Shown: positions 1-9,033 of the stretch, piece after piece | Position numbering within the stretch: the stretch's first letter is position 1 | How the letters are laid out: each line of letters begins with the position of its first letter | DNA from: Candidatus Moraniibacteriota bacterium | GTDB lineage: Bacteria > Patescibacteriota > Minisyncoccia > Moranbacterales > GCA-2747515 | Direction of reading: 5' to 3' | NCBI GenBank assembly: GCA_018401135.1 | Contig: JAGYLL010000009.1 | Span: 1-32,028 of the forward strand | Length of the DNA: 32,028 nucleotides | Made by a program: the position numbers and the translations under genes | The notes under the pieces: model-generated | What the model saw: the letters and a program-made list of their open reading frames with translations, nothing else | Told to the model about the DNA's origin: nothing | Database searches by the model: none

Positions 1-1036
1 AAAACTTTTCAGAAAGAATAATATTCTCAGAAGAATATACATTTTCAAAAAAGAGAGTGTCTTCTATACATTCTGCCAAAATTTCAAGAGCCTCTGATGC
101 AGTTTTTGTTTCCATAAGCCGAATACGAATTTCTTTAGATTTCGGAAATTCTTGAATATATGATTTAAAAAAACGCTTGAGTATTTCATAATTTTTTTCT
201 GTTCCCCAAAAACGTGAAAAGGAAAAAATTAATTGGGCAAGTGCTTGTACTTTTTGTTCATAATGTTTTGGTGAAGAATTTTTCTCAAATACCCAAGGAT
301 TACCATACACCCCTCTTCCTATCATCACACCATCAGCACCTGTTTTTTCAGCACATATTTCTCCTTGCTCCCTACTTTCCACATCTCCATTTCCTATAAG
401 AGAAATTCCGTATGATGAAGTTATCCTACCAGCTTTTTGAACTTCTTCCCATTGAGCAGGAACATCTGACATTTCTTTTCGTGTTCTTGCATGAAGCGTA
501 ATAGCATTGGGTTTTTCTTTACAAAGCGTTTCTATCCACTCTTGCGTTTGTATCTTATTATAGCCAATGCGTGTTTTTACCGAAACAGGAATATCTCCCG
601 CTCCTTCTTTGGTCGCTTGGATAATAGCACGCGCTCTTTCGGGATCTTGTATAAGCGATGCACCAGCACCTTGTTTTTCCACTTTTTTATCTGGACATCC
701 CATATTAATATCAATACCATCAAATCCTAGCTCAACAAGAAACTGAGCTACAGGAGTAAAATCTTTGGGATCCCCTCCAAATATCTGAGCAACGATAGGT
801 CTTTGTTTTTCCGTGTAAAGCAAATCACGCATAAGATGCTTCCTTCCCTTTTCAGAAAGAAGACCCTTACACGAAACAAATTCTGTAAAAAAGACATCTG
901 GTCGACCTTGTCTTGCGACGAATTCTCGAAAAACAATATCCGTCACCTCTGCCATAGGCGCAAGAACAAAAAAAGGCTTCGGGAGATGTTTCCAGAAATC
1001 GAGCACGCTTTTTTCGTGAGCTATTTCTTTAGACAT
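1..1036 (-). CDS. dus: tRNA-dihydrouridine synthase (3' end runs off the window start)
   Basis: Manual minus-strand translation from ATG at 1036: MSKEIAHEKSVLDFWKHLPKPFFVLAPMAEVTDIVFREF...GFDGIDINMGCPDKKVEKQGAGASLI...VKTRIGY...ITLHARTRKE...LIGNGDVES...GADGVMIGRGVYGNPWVF. Open to position 1, so absent from the ORF track. Confidence 0.93.
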   Translation of the reverse strand, partial: MSKEIAHEKSVLDFWKHLPKPFFVLAPMAEVTDIVFREFVARQGRPDVFFTEFVSCKGLLSEKGRKHLMRDLLYTEKQRPIVAQIFGGDPKDFTPVAQFLVELGFDGIDINMGCPDKKVEKQGAGASLIQDPERARAIIQATKEGAGDIPVSVKTRIGYNKIQTQEWIETLCKEKPNAITLHARTRKEMSDVPAQWEEVQKAGRITSSYGISLIGNGDVESREQGEICAEKTGADGVMIGRGVYGNPWVFEKNSSPKHYEQKVQALAQLIFSFSRFWGTEKNYEILKRFFKSYIQEFPKSKEIRIRLMETKTASEALEILAECIEDTLFFENVYSSENIILSEKF

Positions 1037-1427
1037 TTTCTTTTTCTTTATAAAATACTATCAAAAGGAAGAGAAAGAAAGAAAGAAAGATAAGAGAGAA
1101 TAAAAAGATATACATTCCCCAGCCAAGTTTCCCTCCATCAGAAAGAACGAAAAAAGTAAAAAGGAGAGAGAAAAATATTCCTTGTTTTTTACTTATCACT
1201 AAAAGATGTCTTTTCTCCTCCCTCTCTACAAATTGTCCTATAAGAATATATACGAGAGAGCTTCCTACTAAAGTCATAAAAAAAGGCAAGGGAGAAACGC
1301 GATTCGAAAATATTCCAGGCAAAATACTTTCAGCGAGAAAATAAAAAAAACTTATAGCAACAGTAAAAACAAGAAGTTCATTGCTTAATTTATACAGTAT
1401 ACGTATTATTTGATTTTGCTCTTTCAT
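1029..1427 (-). CDS. Small multi-pass membrane protein, unknown function
   Basis: 132 aa ORF with about 4 hydrophobic segments; overlaps the dus start by 8 nt and follows the 441-aa ORF closely, so probably one operon. Confidence 0.7.
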   Translation of the reverse strand: MKEQNQIIRILYKLSNELLVFTVAISFFYFLAESILPGIFSNRVSPLPFFMTLVGSSLVYILIGQFVEREEKRHLLVISKKQGIFFSLLFTFFVLSDGGKLGWGMYIFLFSLIFLSFFLFLLIVFYKEKENV

Positions 1428-1431
1428 ATAT

Positions 1432-2739
1432 TTAATTACCTATTCCCATTCTTTGTCCTAGTCGATTTTTTATATCGAGTAAAAAAAGTTTCGTATGTTC
1501 CCAATTTTTTTTCATAGAAAGAGTTACTCCCATTTCTTTGAGAGAGGCTTCATTTTTCGGTACAAAAACAAACTCATATTCAAAACCAAATTCTTCCATA
1601 GAAAGGGGGAGGAAACAAGCGTATTTTTTCTTTCCTATCTGAGAAAGAGGGCAAATTTTTGTCTGGACATCGAAATTAACAAGAACCATTCCTATGCTTT
1701 GATATTGTTTTGATATATGATCCCCTACAATTTCTCGAAGTTTTCCCTCATCTACAAGATAAGAGGTGCCCATCTCTTTATCGGCAAAGATTGTTCCTTG
1801 CGGGTGAGGACTCCTCAAGGAAAAAAGTCCACTTATTTCATAAGGTGAAATTTCTTCTTCTGTCACAGAAAAAAGTGATTCCCAATCATAGCCTTTAGAA
1901 AGAAATGTTTGAGCTGTGTCTATTCCGCGAAGGAAGCCGTCTTCAACGATAAATACTCCGTCTTTGTAGCTAAGAAGAGCTCCGTTAGGAAAACCTTTTT
2001 TCTTTTGCTCTTCTCTGGGAATAATTTCTTGATCTTTAGGAAGGAATCGAGCATCTTCTTTGCGGTACGAAGCAAGGTAGGCACGTTCACTCACAAAAGG
2101 CTGAAGAGATTGATCCTCTACTTGATAATACGTTCCGTCTTCAGAAACAAAGAGACTTCCCTCAATCCATATCGTGTCTGATGACAAAGGAGAAACATTT
2201 CCATACAAAGAAAATTCTTCTTGAGTAATTTCAAGAAAATTTTTGGCATCAAAAGAAAAAGATGCTATGGTTTTCTCATCTATTTCATAAAGCATATCCT
2301 TTGAGACAATGAATAGTCTACCCTCATAACGAAGGAGGGATCCTTGTCGAAATCCCATTTTTTCTCCTTGAGGATATAGCATTGCTCTATAGGCTCTTGT
2401 GACCAAAAGATCTCCTTCCAACACATCATCCCCTTTTGTCTTTACTTCCCAACGCAAGGCATCGAAATCTCCTCGAGCTACCACATTAAATATCAATTTT
2501 TCATTTGGAAGAAGTTTTTCTCCAACATTTTCACCACTTTCCAATCGAGGTTGTATGATGGTATTATTTTTCCCATAGTATTGACTAAAATCAAAAAAAT
2601 CATAGTGATCAGGGAAAACAATCTTTAAAAAAACAAAAATTCCAAAAATGAAAAATCCTCCATAGAGAAAAAAACGTCCTAAAACATACCATTTTTGGTA
2701 TTTGGCTGAAATGACAATATCAGGAGTAAAATCAAACAT
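1432..2739 (-). CDS. Membrane-anchored extracytoplasmic protein with about 4 tandem G-[ST]-L-x(n)-DG-x-[YF]-x-V-[ED]-x-G-x-L-R-x-I type repeats
   Basis: ORF 1432..2757; ATG at 2739 (MFDFTPDIV) preferred. One N-terminal TM segment, then repeated motifs (GSLLRYEGRLFIVSKDMLYEID / GSLFVSEDGTYYQVEDQSLQPF / GALLSYKDGVFIVEDGFLRGID / GTIFADKEMGTSYLVDEGKLREI). Confidence 0.75.
   Translation of the reverse strand: MFDFTPDIVISAKYQKWYVLGRFFLYGGFFIFGIFVFLKIVFPDHYDFFDFSQYYGKNNTIIQPRLESGENVGEKLLPNEKLIFNVVARGDFDALRWEVKTKGDDVLEGDLLVTRAYRAMLYPQGEKMGFRQGSLLRYEGRLFIVSKDMLYEIDEKTIASFSFDAKNFLEITQEEFSLYGNVSPLSSDTIWIEGSLFVSEDGTYYQVEDQSLQPFVSERAYLASYRKEDARFLPKDQEIIPREEQKKKGFPNGALLSYKDGVFIVEDGFLRGIDTAQTFLSKGYDWESLFSVTEEEISPYEISGLFSLRSPHPQGTIFADKEMGTSYLVDEGKLREIVGDHISKQYQSIGMVLVNFDVQTKICPLSQIGKKKYACFLPLSMEEFGFEYEFVFVPKNEASLKEMGVTLSMKKNWEHTKLFLLDIKNRLGQRMGIGN
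1684..2343 (-). repeat. Protein-level tandem repeats (about 55-60 aa units, about 4 copies) within the 441-aa ORF
   Basis: By-eye alignment of residues ~139-358; degenerate, not a DNA-level repeat. Confidence 0.55.
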
Positions 2740-2805
2740 ATATACAGTATACCACAATCATATTCCTTGTTATACTACAAATATCTCTATAATAAAAATA
2801 TCTTT

Positions 2806-3816
2806 ATGAATATACTCGTAACAGGAGGAGCTGGATTTATAGGATCTCATACGGTAGTTGAGCTCATCGCCTATGGGCATACACCTATTATTGTCGATAA
2901 TCTTTCCAACTCTCACGAAAATGTCATTATAAATATAGAAAAAATAGTAAACCAAAAAATACTTTTTTACAAACAAGACTGTCGGGATAAGCAAAAAATG
3001 GATACTCTTTTTTCAAACCATCAGCCTGATGGAGTTATTCATTTTGCAGCGTATAAATCTGTTTCTGAATCTGTCGATAAACCACTCCTCTATTGGGAAA
3101 ATAATAGTAATTCTCTTCTCACTCTCCTTGAAATGACCGAGAAATACGAAACGCCTTTCTTTGTTTTTTCTTCTTCTGCTACTGTGTACGGAGATCCTGA
3201 GGAACTCCCTCTCAAAGAAACAGCTCCGAGAAAACCATCGACAAATGCCTATGGAGCGACCAAGCAAACGGGCGAGGATATGCTACAAACACTCTGTCTT
3301 ACTCCTCATTCAAAAACAAAAGGTATCTCTCTTCGATATTTTAATCCTATAGGAGCACATCCAAGTGGTCTTCTTGGTGAGCTTCCATTAGGAGTCCCCC
3401 AAAATCTCGTTCCTTTTATCACCCAAACAGCCATAGGGTTGCGAGAAAAACTTACTGTTTTTGGTACTACCTACCCAACACCAGATGGAACCTGTCTTCG
3501 TGACTATATTCATGTTCTTGATCTTGCTCAGGCTCATATCTATGCACTCACTCATCTTACAAAAATTAATTCTCCTACGTATGATGTTTACAATATAGGA
3601 ACAGGAAAGCCCTCTAGTGTTATGGAAATGATTCAAACCTTTGAGAAAATATCAGGGGTATCTCTCCCCTACGTCCTAGGACCAAAAAGGCAAGGAGATG
3701 TCGCGAGTTGTTATGCTGATGTCTCCAAAGCAAAAAAAGATCTTCTTTGGCAATCACATTTCTCTCTCCAACAAGCACTCATTGATGCGTGGAAATGGCA
3801 ACAATCTCTCAAATAA
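2806..3816 (+). CDS. galE: UDP-glucose 4-epimerase
   Basis: MNILVTGGAGFIGSH (Rossmann), SSSATVYG, YGATKQTGE (YxxxK), LRYFNPIGAHPSG, PTPDGTCLRDYIHVLDLAQAH, YNIGTG. Start reassigned from 2767 to ATG 2806. Confidence 0.95.
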   Translation: MNILVTGGAGFIGSHTVVELIAYGHTPIIVDNLSNSHENVIINIEKIVNQKILFYKQDCRDKQKMDTLFSNHQPDGVIHFAAYKSVSESVDKPLLYWENNSNSLLTLLEMTEKYETPFFVFSSSATVYGDPEELPLKETAPRKPSTNAYGATKQTGEDMLQTLCLTPHSKTKGISLRYFNPIGAHPSGLLGELPLGVPQNLVPFITQTAIGLREKLTVFGTTYPTPDGTCLRDYIHVLDLAQAHIYALTHLTKINSPTYDVYNIGTGKPSSVMEMIQTFEKISGVSLPYVLGPKRQGDVASCYADVSKAKKDLLWQSHFSLQQALIDAWKWQQSLK

Positions 3817-3821
3817 CACGG

Positions 3822-4208
3822 TTAGATATTTTTTTCCTCTGGAGTCTTTTTACTTTCTTTTCGAATCTCTATACTTGCTCGAATAACTGCCATTACGAGA
3901 AAGTAGTAGGCATAGACAGCAAATGCTTCTGCTTGTTCTTCTCTCTCAAAGACAAGAAGAATTGGTGTTGCAGAAAGAAAAAATAAAGCAGGAACTGCCA
4001 ATACTCGACTAGAAAGTGGCCCCAATATTGACCAGAGAAATATCAGAAAAATAAAAATCTCGACAACATTCCATTCAAAGAAAGCTCCTACAAGAAAACC
4101 AAAAAAAAGTACCGTCATATCCCCTCGCCTCTCCTTCCAAAGAGAAAGGAACCACTTCTCGACAGTATCTTCTCCACCAAACACACTTTCTTGATTTTTA
4201 CTTTTCAT
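3822..4208 (-). CDS. Hypothetical membrane protein
   Basis: 128 aa, about 3-4 hydrophobic segments; overlaps the 693-aa ORF stop. Confidence 0.65.
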   Translation of the reverse strand: MKSKNQESVFGGEDTVEKWFLSLWKERRGDMTVLFFGFLVGAFFEWNVVEIFIFLIFLWSILGPLSSRVLAVPALFFLSATPILLVFEREEQAEAFAVYAYYFLVMAVIRASIEIRKESKKTPEEKNI

Positions 4209-6279
4209 AAAGTTTCTTTTTCATATATAATCCTATTTTTCCTAGTATACTACATAATACTGCTATTCCCGTTATATACAAACTTACAACAAAAAATTTC
4301 ATCGGTACGAAAACAATTTCTACCTTTGCTTTACCAGAAAATTTTGGCAATTCCCAACCATTTAATAACCCCAAAGAACGAATATGGGTAATTGTTTCTC
4401 TTGATTCATTTTCTTGTATAAATTTTGCCTCCCAAAAAGGATGAAAAGGTCGAGCAAAAATCAAATCTTTTCCTGAGTACGTTTCGTCAACAAAAAGCAT
4501 ATACTTTCCAAAACTTTTTGTATAGGGAATTTCTGTACTATACTTTTTTTTCATTTCTTCTTGTAAAGCAAGTATACGAGAAGGGTTTTCTACAAGAGCA
4601 AAAGATTTTTCTGACACAAAAAACAAAGGGAAGACAAAATCATCTGCTATGCGATAAAGAGTAAATGTTTTTGTTTCTAAAATATTTTCCAAAACTTTTT
4701 TCGAAACAAGAAACTCTTCTTTTTCGCTATCTGCATTTGAGCTCTTTTTGTTCCAAAGAATATATCGTGTCTGTGACACACCAAGAAGGCTAGTTATCCA
4801 TTGAGGATTTTCAGTTGATTGAGAAAATGTTTTTGTATGAGACCATTTTTCAAAATACGGATCATGAGAAGAAATAATTTCTCTTTGAAGAAGAGCAGGA
4901 AGAATGTTTTTTTCAAAAGAACTTTCCTCTTCCCTATAAGGAAATATTGCCATCGAGCCATCTGTATCGTTTAAAAATTCTTTGTTATATCTCCATAAAG
5001 ACACATAATCTTCTTCTAAAATAACAATGCTTTGTCTCTCTTCTTTTTCGTTATTCTCATACAAAGAGAAAAAAAACGGAGAAGCTGAAAGAGATAAAAT
5101 AATCGCACTTACTGCAAATGTTTTTCGAGAAATGTGTTCGAATTGAGAAACAAGAAGTCCCAAAAAAATACCAAGAAAAGGGAGAAAAAGAGAAAATATC
5201 TCCCCTGTAAGAAAAATATTTTTTTCAGGAAATATAAATACTTTCTGATAAAGGAACCCTCCTATTCCAGAGAGTCCTGTATACAAAAGACTTAAGCAAA
5301 GAAAAAGAGTAAGAAATATCCAGAAAATACGTTTTTCCCTTTGTCTTTTTTGCACAATCCATCCAAAGAAAATCCACACCAAAGGCAAAAAAGAAATGAG
5401 TATAAAAAATACTCCAAAAAAAGAAATCCCCTCAAAAAACGAGAAATGTGTTTCTATCAAACGAAAAGCATTTATTAATGAAGAAGAAATTTCTTGTGCA
5501 TTCTCTAAAACAACTCCTTGATTTCCTCCTGAGTTTGGAAGCAAAACTCCCTCTCCATAAAAAAATCGAATACAAAGAGACCATAGTGTATAGGCGTTTA
5601 CCAAGAGAACCCCCAACCAGAGAGAGAGGAGTTTTAATACAAATTTCCAAGAATATTTTCTTGAAGAAAAAATCCATAGCACGCCTGTATAGAGACAAAA
5701 AAAGACCCCGATAACTACTGCTACCAAAGGAAATATAAAAGCTGTTCCAGCAATAAAGAAAAAAAGAAGGAAAAATAAAGCTCTTTCTAGAGTTGGTTTT
5801 TGAAAAAATCTCCAATACCCTCCCACGAGAAAAGGAAAGATGCTATACAAAAGTCCCAAAGGAGAAAAAAGTTTTCCTGATATGAAAAGCATACCAACAA
5901 AGATATTGAAGGCATAAAGAAAAGAAAAGGCAAAAAGAACAAAGGGTGATGCGAGAGGGGAAAATTTTCGTGCTAACCACCAAAAAGAACCATATGAGAG
6001 AAGAAAAAAGAAGGTAAGATAAAGAGAAAGTGTTATACTATGATTCAAAGATAGACTATCTGTAAGCCAAAAAAAACCATACCAAAGAAATCCCCTCCCT
6101 TCCGTTTCAAAAAGAGAAGAGGTAAAAAATTCTTTTCCAAAAATTGGAGTATATATATCTCCAGAAAGAATAAAAGACTTTGCGGGAAAATTTTGTACAA
6201 AAGAAAAGAGTACAAGAAAACTCAATCCCAAAAAAAACCAAAAAAAATATTTTTTATACAAATCTTTCATCATAATCAT
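4198..6279 (-). CDS. Large polytopic membrane protein with C-terminal extracytoplasmic domain, GT-C/YfhO-like architecture
   Basis: 693 aa, >=10 predicted TM helices, then a soluble region and terminal TM: 'ARPFHPFWEAKFI...LLNGWELPKF...IVFVPMKFFVVSLYITGIAVL'. Confidence 0.7.
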   Translation of the reverse strand: MIMMKDLYKKYFFWFFLGLSFLVLFSFVQNFPAKSFILSGDIYTPIFGKEFFTSSLFETEGRGFLWYGFFWLTDSLSLNHSITLSLYLTFFFLLSYGSFWWLARKFSPLASPFVLFAFSFLYAFNIFVGMLFISGKLFSPLGLLYSIFPFLVGGYWRFFQKPTLERALFFLLFFFIAGTAFIFPLVAVVIGVFFCLYTGVLWIFSSRKYSWKFVLKLLSLWLGVLLVNAYTLWSLCIRFFYGEGVLLPNSGGNQGVVLENAQEISSSLINAFRLIETHFSFFEGISFFGVFFILISFLPLVWIFFGWIVQKRQREKRIFWIFLTLFLCLSLLYTGLSGIGGFLYQKVFIFPEKNIFLTGEIFSLFLPFLGIFLGLLVSQFEHISRKTFAVSAIILSLSASPFFFSLYENNEKEERQSIVILEEDYVSLWRYNKEFLNDTDGSMAIFPYREEESSFEKNILPALLQREIISSHDPYFEKWSHTKTFSQSTENPQWITSLLGVSQTRYILWNKKSSNADSEKEEFLVSKKVLENILETKTFTLYRIADDFVFPLFFVSEKSFALVENPSRILALQEEMKKKYSTEIPYTKSFGKYMLFVDETYSGKDLIFARPFHPFWEAKFIQENESRETITHIRSLGLLNGWELPKFSGKAKVEIVFVPMKFFVVSLYITGIAVLCSILGKIGLYMKKKLYEK

Positions 6280-6295
6280 TAAAGAGAATATTCTT

Positions 6296-7813
6296 TTATT
6301 CTTTCAAGATTTTTGCTTTGATATATAGCGTATCTAATCCGAACTTTCTTTTAGAATCTTCTTTTCCAGCATAACGAACACGAACAAAAAAAGATGTTTG
6401 ATCTTTTTTCTTTGTTTCAAATCGCAAAGAAAAGTTTTGAGGTTCATCTTCCATTTGTGTAAAAGGTATCTCCATCCATTCTTTTTGATCAAAAGAATAT
6501 TCCATAGCTATTTGTTTTTTATAGTTTCCAAATTGTTGAGCTCGAAAAAGTATTTCTGCAAAAGGAGTGAGTGTATCAATAGTATAAACAAAATACTCTC
6601 CTACTTTTGCATCTCCCAAAACACGAGCATCTTTTTTTGAAAAAGAAATATTTTCAGACATATCCGTGATATTAAGGAAATCAGCAACCATTCCTTCTGT
6701 TTTATATGTATATTGAAGATATGGTCCCATATCTTCAATAAGCGATCCCAATAAAAGCTTATTTTTTTCATCACCTTCATCAAAAGATGGTTGCGCCTCT
6801 ACCAACAAAAAACCTGCTTGATCCATTTCTTCATAAACAAGTGGACTAAAATCGAGATTTCCTTTTTTATTCGCATCTCTATAACGAATACCTATCATAT
6901 ATTCTTTTTTTGAATCTATTTTTACTGGGAAATCAAGCTTTACGCTCCCTGATTTTTCCATTTCTTTTTCTACATCTGATTCAGAAAAAGATCGTGAATA
7001 AAGAACGTTTTTTTCTACAATAGCACTCTCTTTGGAATATTCTCTAAGCTCTATGACATATTTTGCATTCGACTCTGAACGAGAACGTTTTGCCGAAAAA
7101 GAAACCGTGAGTATCTTGTCCCCAGGAGGAGTTAGTATCCCCCACAAAGAAAAAGCGTCTCGATCAGAAAAAAATATTCTTTTCTGATCCTCAGAAGAAA
7201 CTTCTGCAACCAATGCTTTTTTGAAAGATGCTTGGCGCATTACGCTCGGTTGCAATGTCTGTGCTTCTTGTTGACTAGTAATTTTCAATCGAGTGATACG
7301 CATATCAGAAAGAATAACCCTCCCCCCTCTCCAGCGATCTTTTTCTTCTTCTCCCTCTTTACGAAAGATAATATCTTTATACACATCATCAGTTTGGAAA
7401 ATAAACTCTGTAAAGAAAGCCTCTTGACCTTTTTTGAGAAAAATTTCTCCTATTTGTTTTTCTTGTCCCCAATTAGAGAGAGCAAAAACAAAAATCTTCT
7501 CATCAGCATCAAGCGACTGAGCTCGAAAAGCGATCCTGTACCAATCGTTTTCCATAGAATCAAAAACGTTTTTATAGAGTTTTTCTGGCTTATTTCCCTC
7601 TAAATCTGGAACGATTTCATCCAAAGAAAGATTGGAAACTTCTTTTTTTGTATCAGAAGAAAGCTCTTCTACAGGAGAAACAACAAGGTTATACCAAAAG
7701 ACAATACCGAAAATAATAATAATACCGAGATATTTTCGGGTGGACGAAAAGAAAGAAAAAACGCTTTCTTTCTTTGAAAAAACAAGTTCTTTGAGCATTT
7801 GAAAAATTTTCAT
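6296..7813 (-). CDS. Membrane-anchored extracytoplasmic protein of unknown function
   Basis: ORF 6296..7939 trimmed to ATG 7813 (MKIFQMLKELVFSKKES); longer start would overlap the upstream gene by 71 nt. One N-terminal TM, then a mostly beta-rich-looking soluble region. Confidence 0.7.
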   Translation of the reverse strand: MKIFQMLKELVFSKKESVFSFFSSTRKYLGIIIIFGIVFWYNLVVSPVEELSSDTKKEVSNLSLDEIVPDLEGNKPEKLYKNVFDSMENDWYRIAFRAQSLDADEKIFVFALSNWGQEKQIGEIFLKKGQEAFFTEFIFQTDDVYKDIIFRKEGEEEKDRWRGGRVILSDMRITRLKITSQQEAQTLQPSVMRQASFKKALVAEVSSEDQKRIFFSDRDAFSLWGILTPPGDKILTVSFSAKRSRSESNAKYVIELREYSKESAIVEKNVLYSRSFSESDVEKEMEKSGSVKLDFPVKIDSKKEYMIGIRYRDANKKGNLDFSPLVYEEMDQAGFLLVEAQPSFDEGDEKNKLLLGSLIEDMGPYLQYTYKTEGMVADFLNITDMSENISFSKKDARVLGDAKVGEYFVYTIDTLTPFAEILFRAQQFGNYKKQIAMEYSFDQKEWMEIPFTQMEDEPQNFSLRFETKKKDQTSFFVRVRYAGKEDSKRKFGLDTLYIKAKILKE

Positions 7814-7868
7814 AGAGTTTATTTGATTTTTACTATACAACAAAAATATAAAACATACCAATGCCTCT

Positions 7869-8885
7869 TTATGCTTTTTGTCTTTTTCTCCAGAAAAAAG
7901 TACAAAGCAGAAAAAATATATATCCCAGACAAAGTGCAAAAATAAACCCAGAAAGAAGTAATCCCAAATAAAGATAGGCTTGTGGACGAAAAAAAATCGT
8001 TATTTCAGAAAAAGATTCTTCCTCCATAAGATTCTTAGGAAGTTTAAAAGAATTCAAACCGGCGACATTTTCATAGTGAAAAGCATCGTCAAGAAAATAT
8101 GATGTATCAAAGAGAGCTCTCCACCAAGAAAAATCTCCCTTATGCACTTTCCAACCAGGATGATACTTTTCTGCAAAATGTATATAGAACATATCTTCAT
8201 CTTTTGTCAAAAAATATTCACGCGGTATTACTACACGGTATTCAGAAGGAGAAAGAAAAGAAAATGACACCGCCTCAAAAGAAATATGTTCGTATAAATT
8301 TTCTTCTTCAAATGTTATATATATATGTGGACGACTTCCACTATTTCTATAAACAACCAAATCTTTCGTACCAATATCAATCCGTTCCAAATACGAAAAA
8401 GAATCTAATAAACGAATAAAAACATCTCTCTTTCCAAAATCTTTGAAAAAATCATCAGCATTTTGAGGATCATCACGAGGAACAACTACATAACCAATAG
8501 CCGAAATATCGAGAAGTGTATCAGAAAAATTTTGCTCCAAAGGACTAAGCCACTTCCTCTCATCTTTATCAGGATGCCCTCCCATTTTCGGCAAAGAAAA
8601 CGTATCCCATGGTCCACGAACAAGGTCTACAAGACTTACTTTAGGGTGCCTATTTGTATATGTCATCCATTTAGAAGGCACAGGAACAGAAAGAACACGA
8701 AAATAGTTCTCTTGTTGGCCTATGAAATCACGATAAAGGAGATAGTCTTCAGATATTTCCCGTGCAACAAACATTGTTTCAATCTTCCCTGTAAGCAAAG
8801 AATTGGCATTCCATAGACAAAGAAAAACAATGCCAGTAATTGCTCCGTATCGAAACCACACATTGTTTTTCCAAAAAAATCTCAT
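7869..8885 (-). CDS. TM-soluble-TM protein resembling the stand-alone C-terminal half of a GT-C/YfhO-like protein
   Basis: 338 aa; 'EISEDYLLYRDFIGQQENYFRVLSVP', 'HFAEKYHPGWKVHKG', 'LNSFKLPK', 'IFFRPQAYLYLGLLLSGFIFALCLGYIF'. Confidence 0.65.
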   Translation of the reverse strand: MRFFWKNNVWFRYGAITGIVFLCLWNANSLLTGKIETMFVAREISEDYLLYRDFIGQQENYFRVLSVPVPSKWMTYTNRHPKVSLVDLVRGPWDTFSLPKMGGHPDKDERKWLSPLEQNFSDTLLDISAIGYVVVPRDDPQNADDFFKDFGKRDVFIRLLDSFSYLERIDIGTKDLVVYRNSGSRPHIYITFEEENLYEHISFEAVSFSFLSPSEYRVVIPREYFLTKDEDMFYIHFAEKYHPGWKVHKGDFSWWRALFDTSYFLDDAFHYENVAGLNSFKLPKNLMEEESFSEITIFFRPQAYLYLGLLLSGFIFALCLGYIFFLLCTFFWRKRQKA

Positions 8886-9033
8886 TACCCCGATATTATT
8901 TTTTTATTCTTCTCTCTATATACATAGAAAACTTTCTCTAGTATCCCACCAAACAAAGGTAAAATCAATTATTGTAACGATTTTTCTTTTGTGTTCCATT
9001 GCAAAACTCCTCAAAAGGACGCACAATAGCATT

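Noticed and set aside
1069-1091. (GAAA)n-like microsatellite
   Set aside because: Lies in coding sequence for the C-terminus of the 132-aa membrane protein; short and explained by Phe/Leu/Ser codons.
214-1093. Several small ORFs in both strands near the window start
   Set aside because: They lie over the real dus reading frame, which the ORF track missed because it lacks a stop inside the window.
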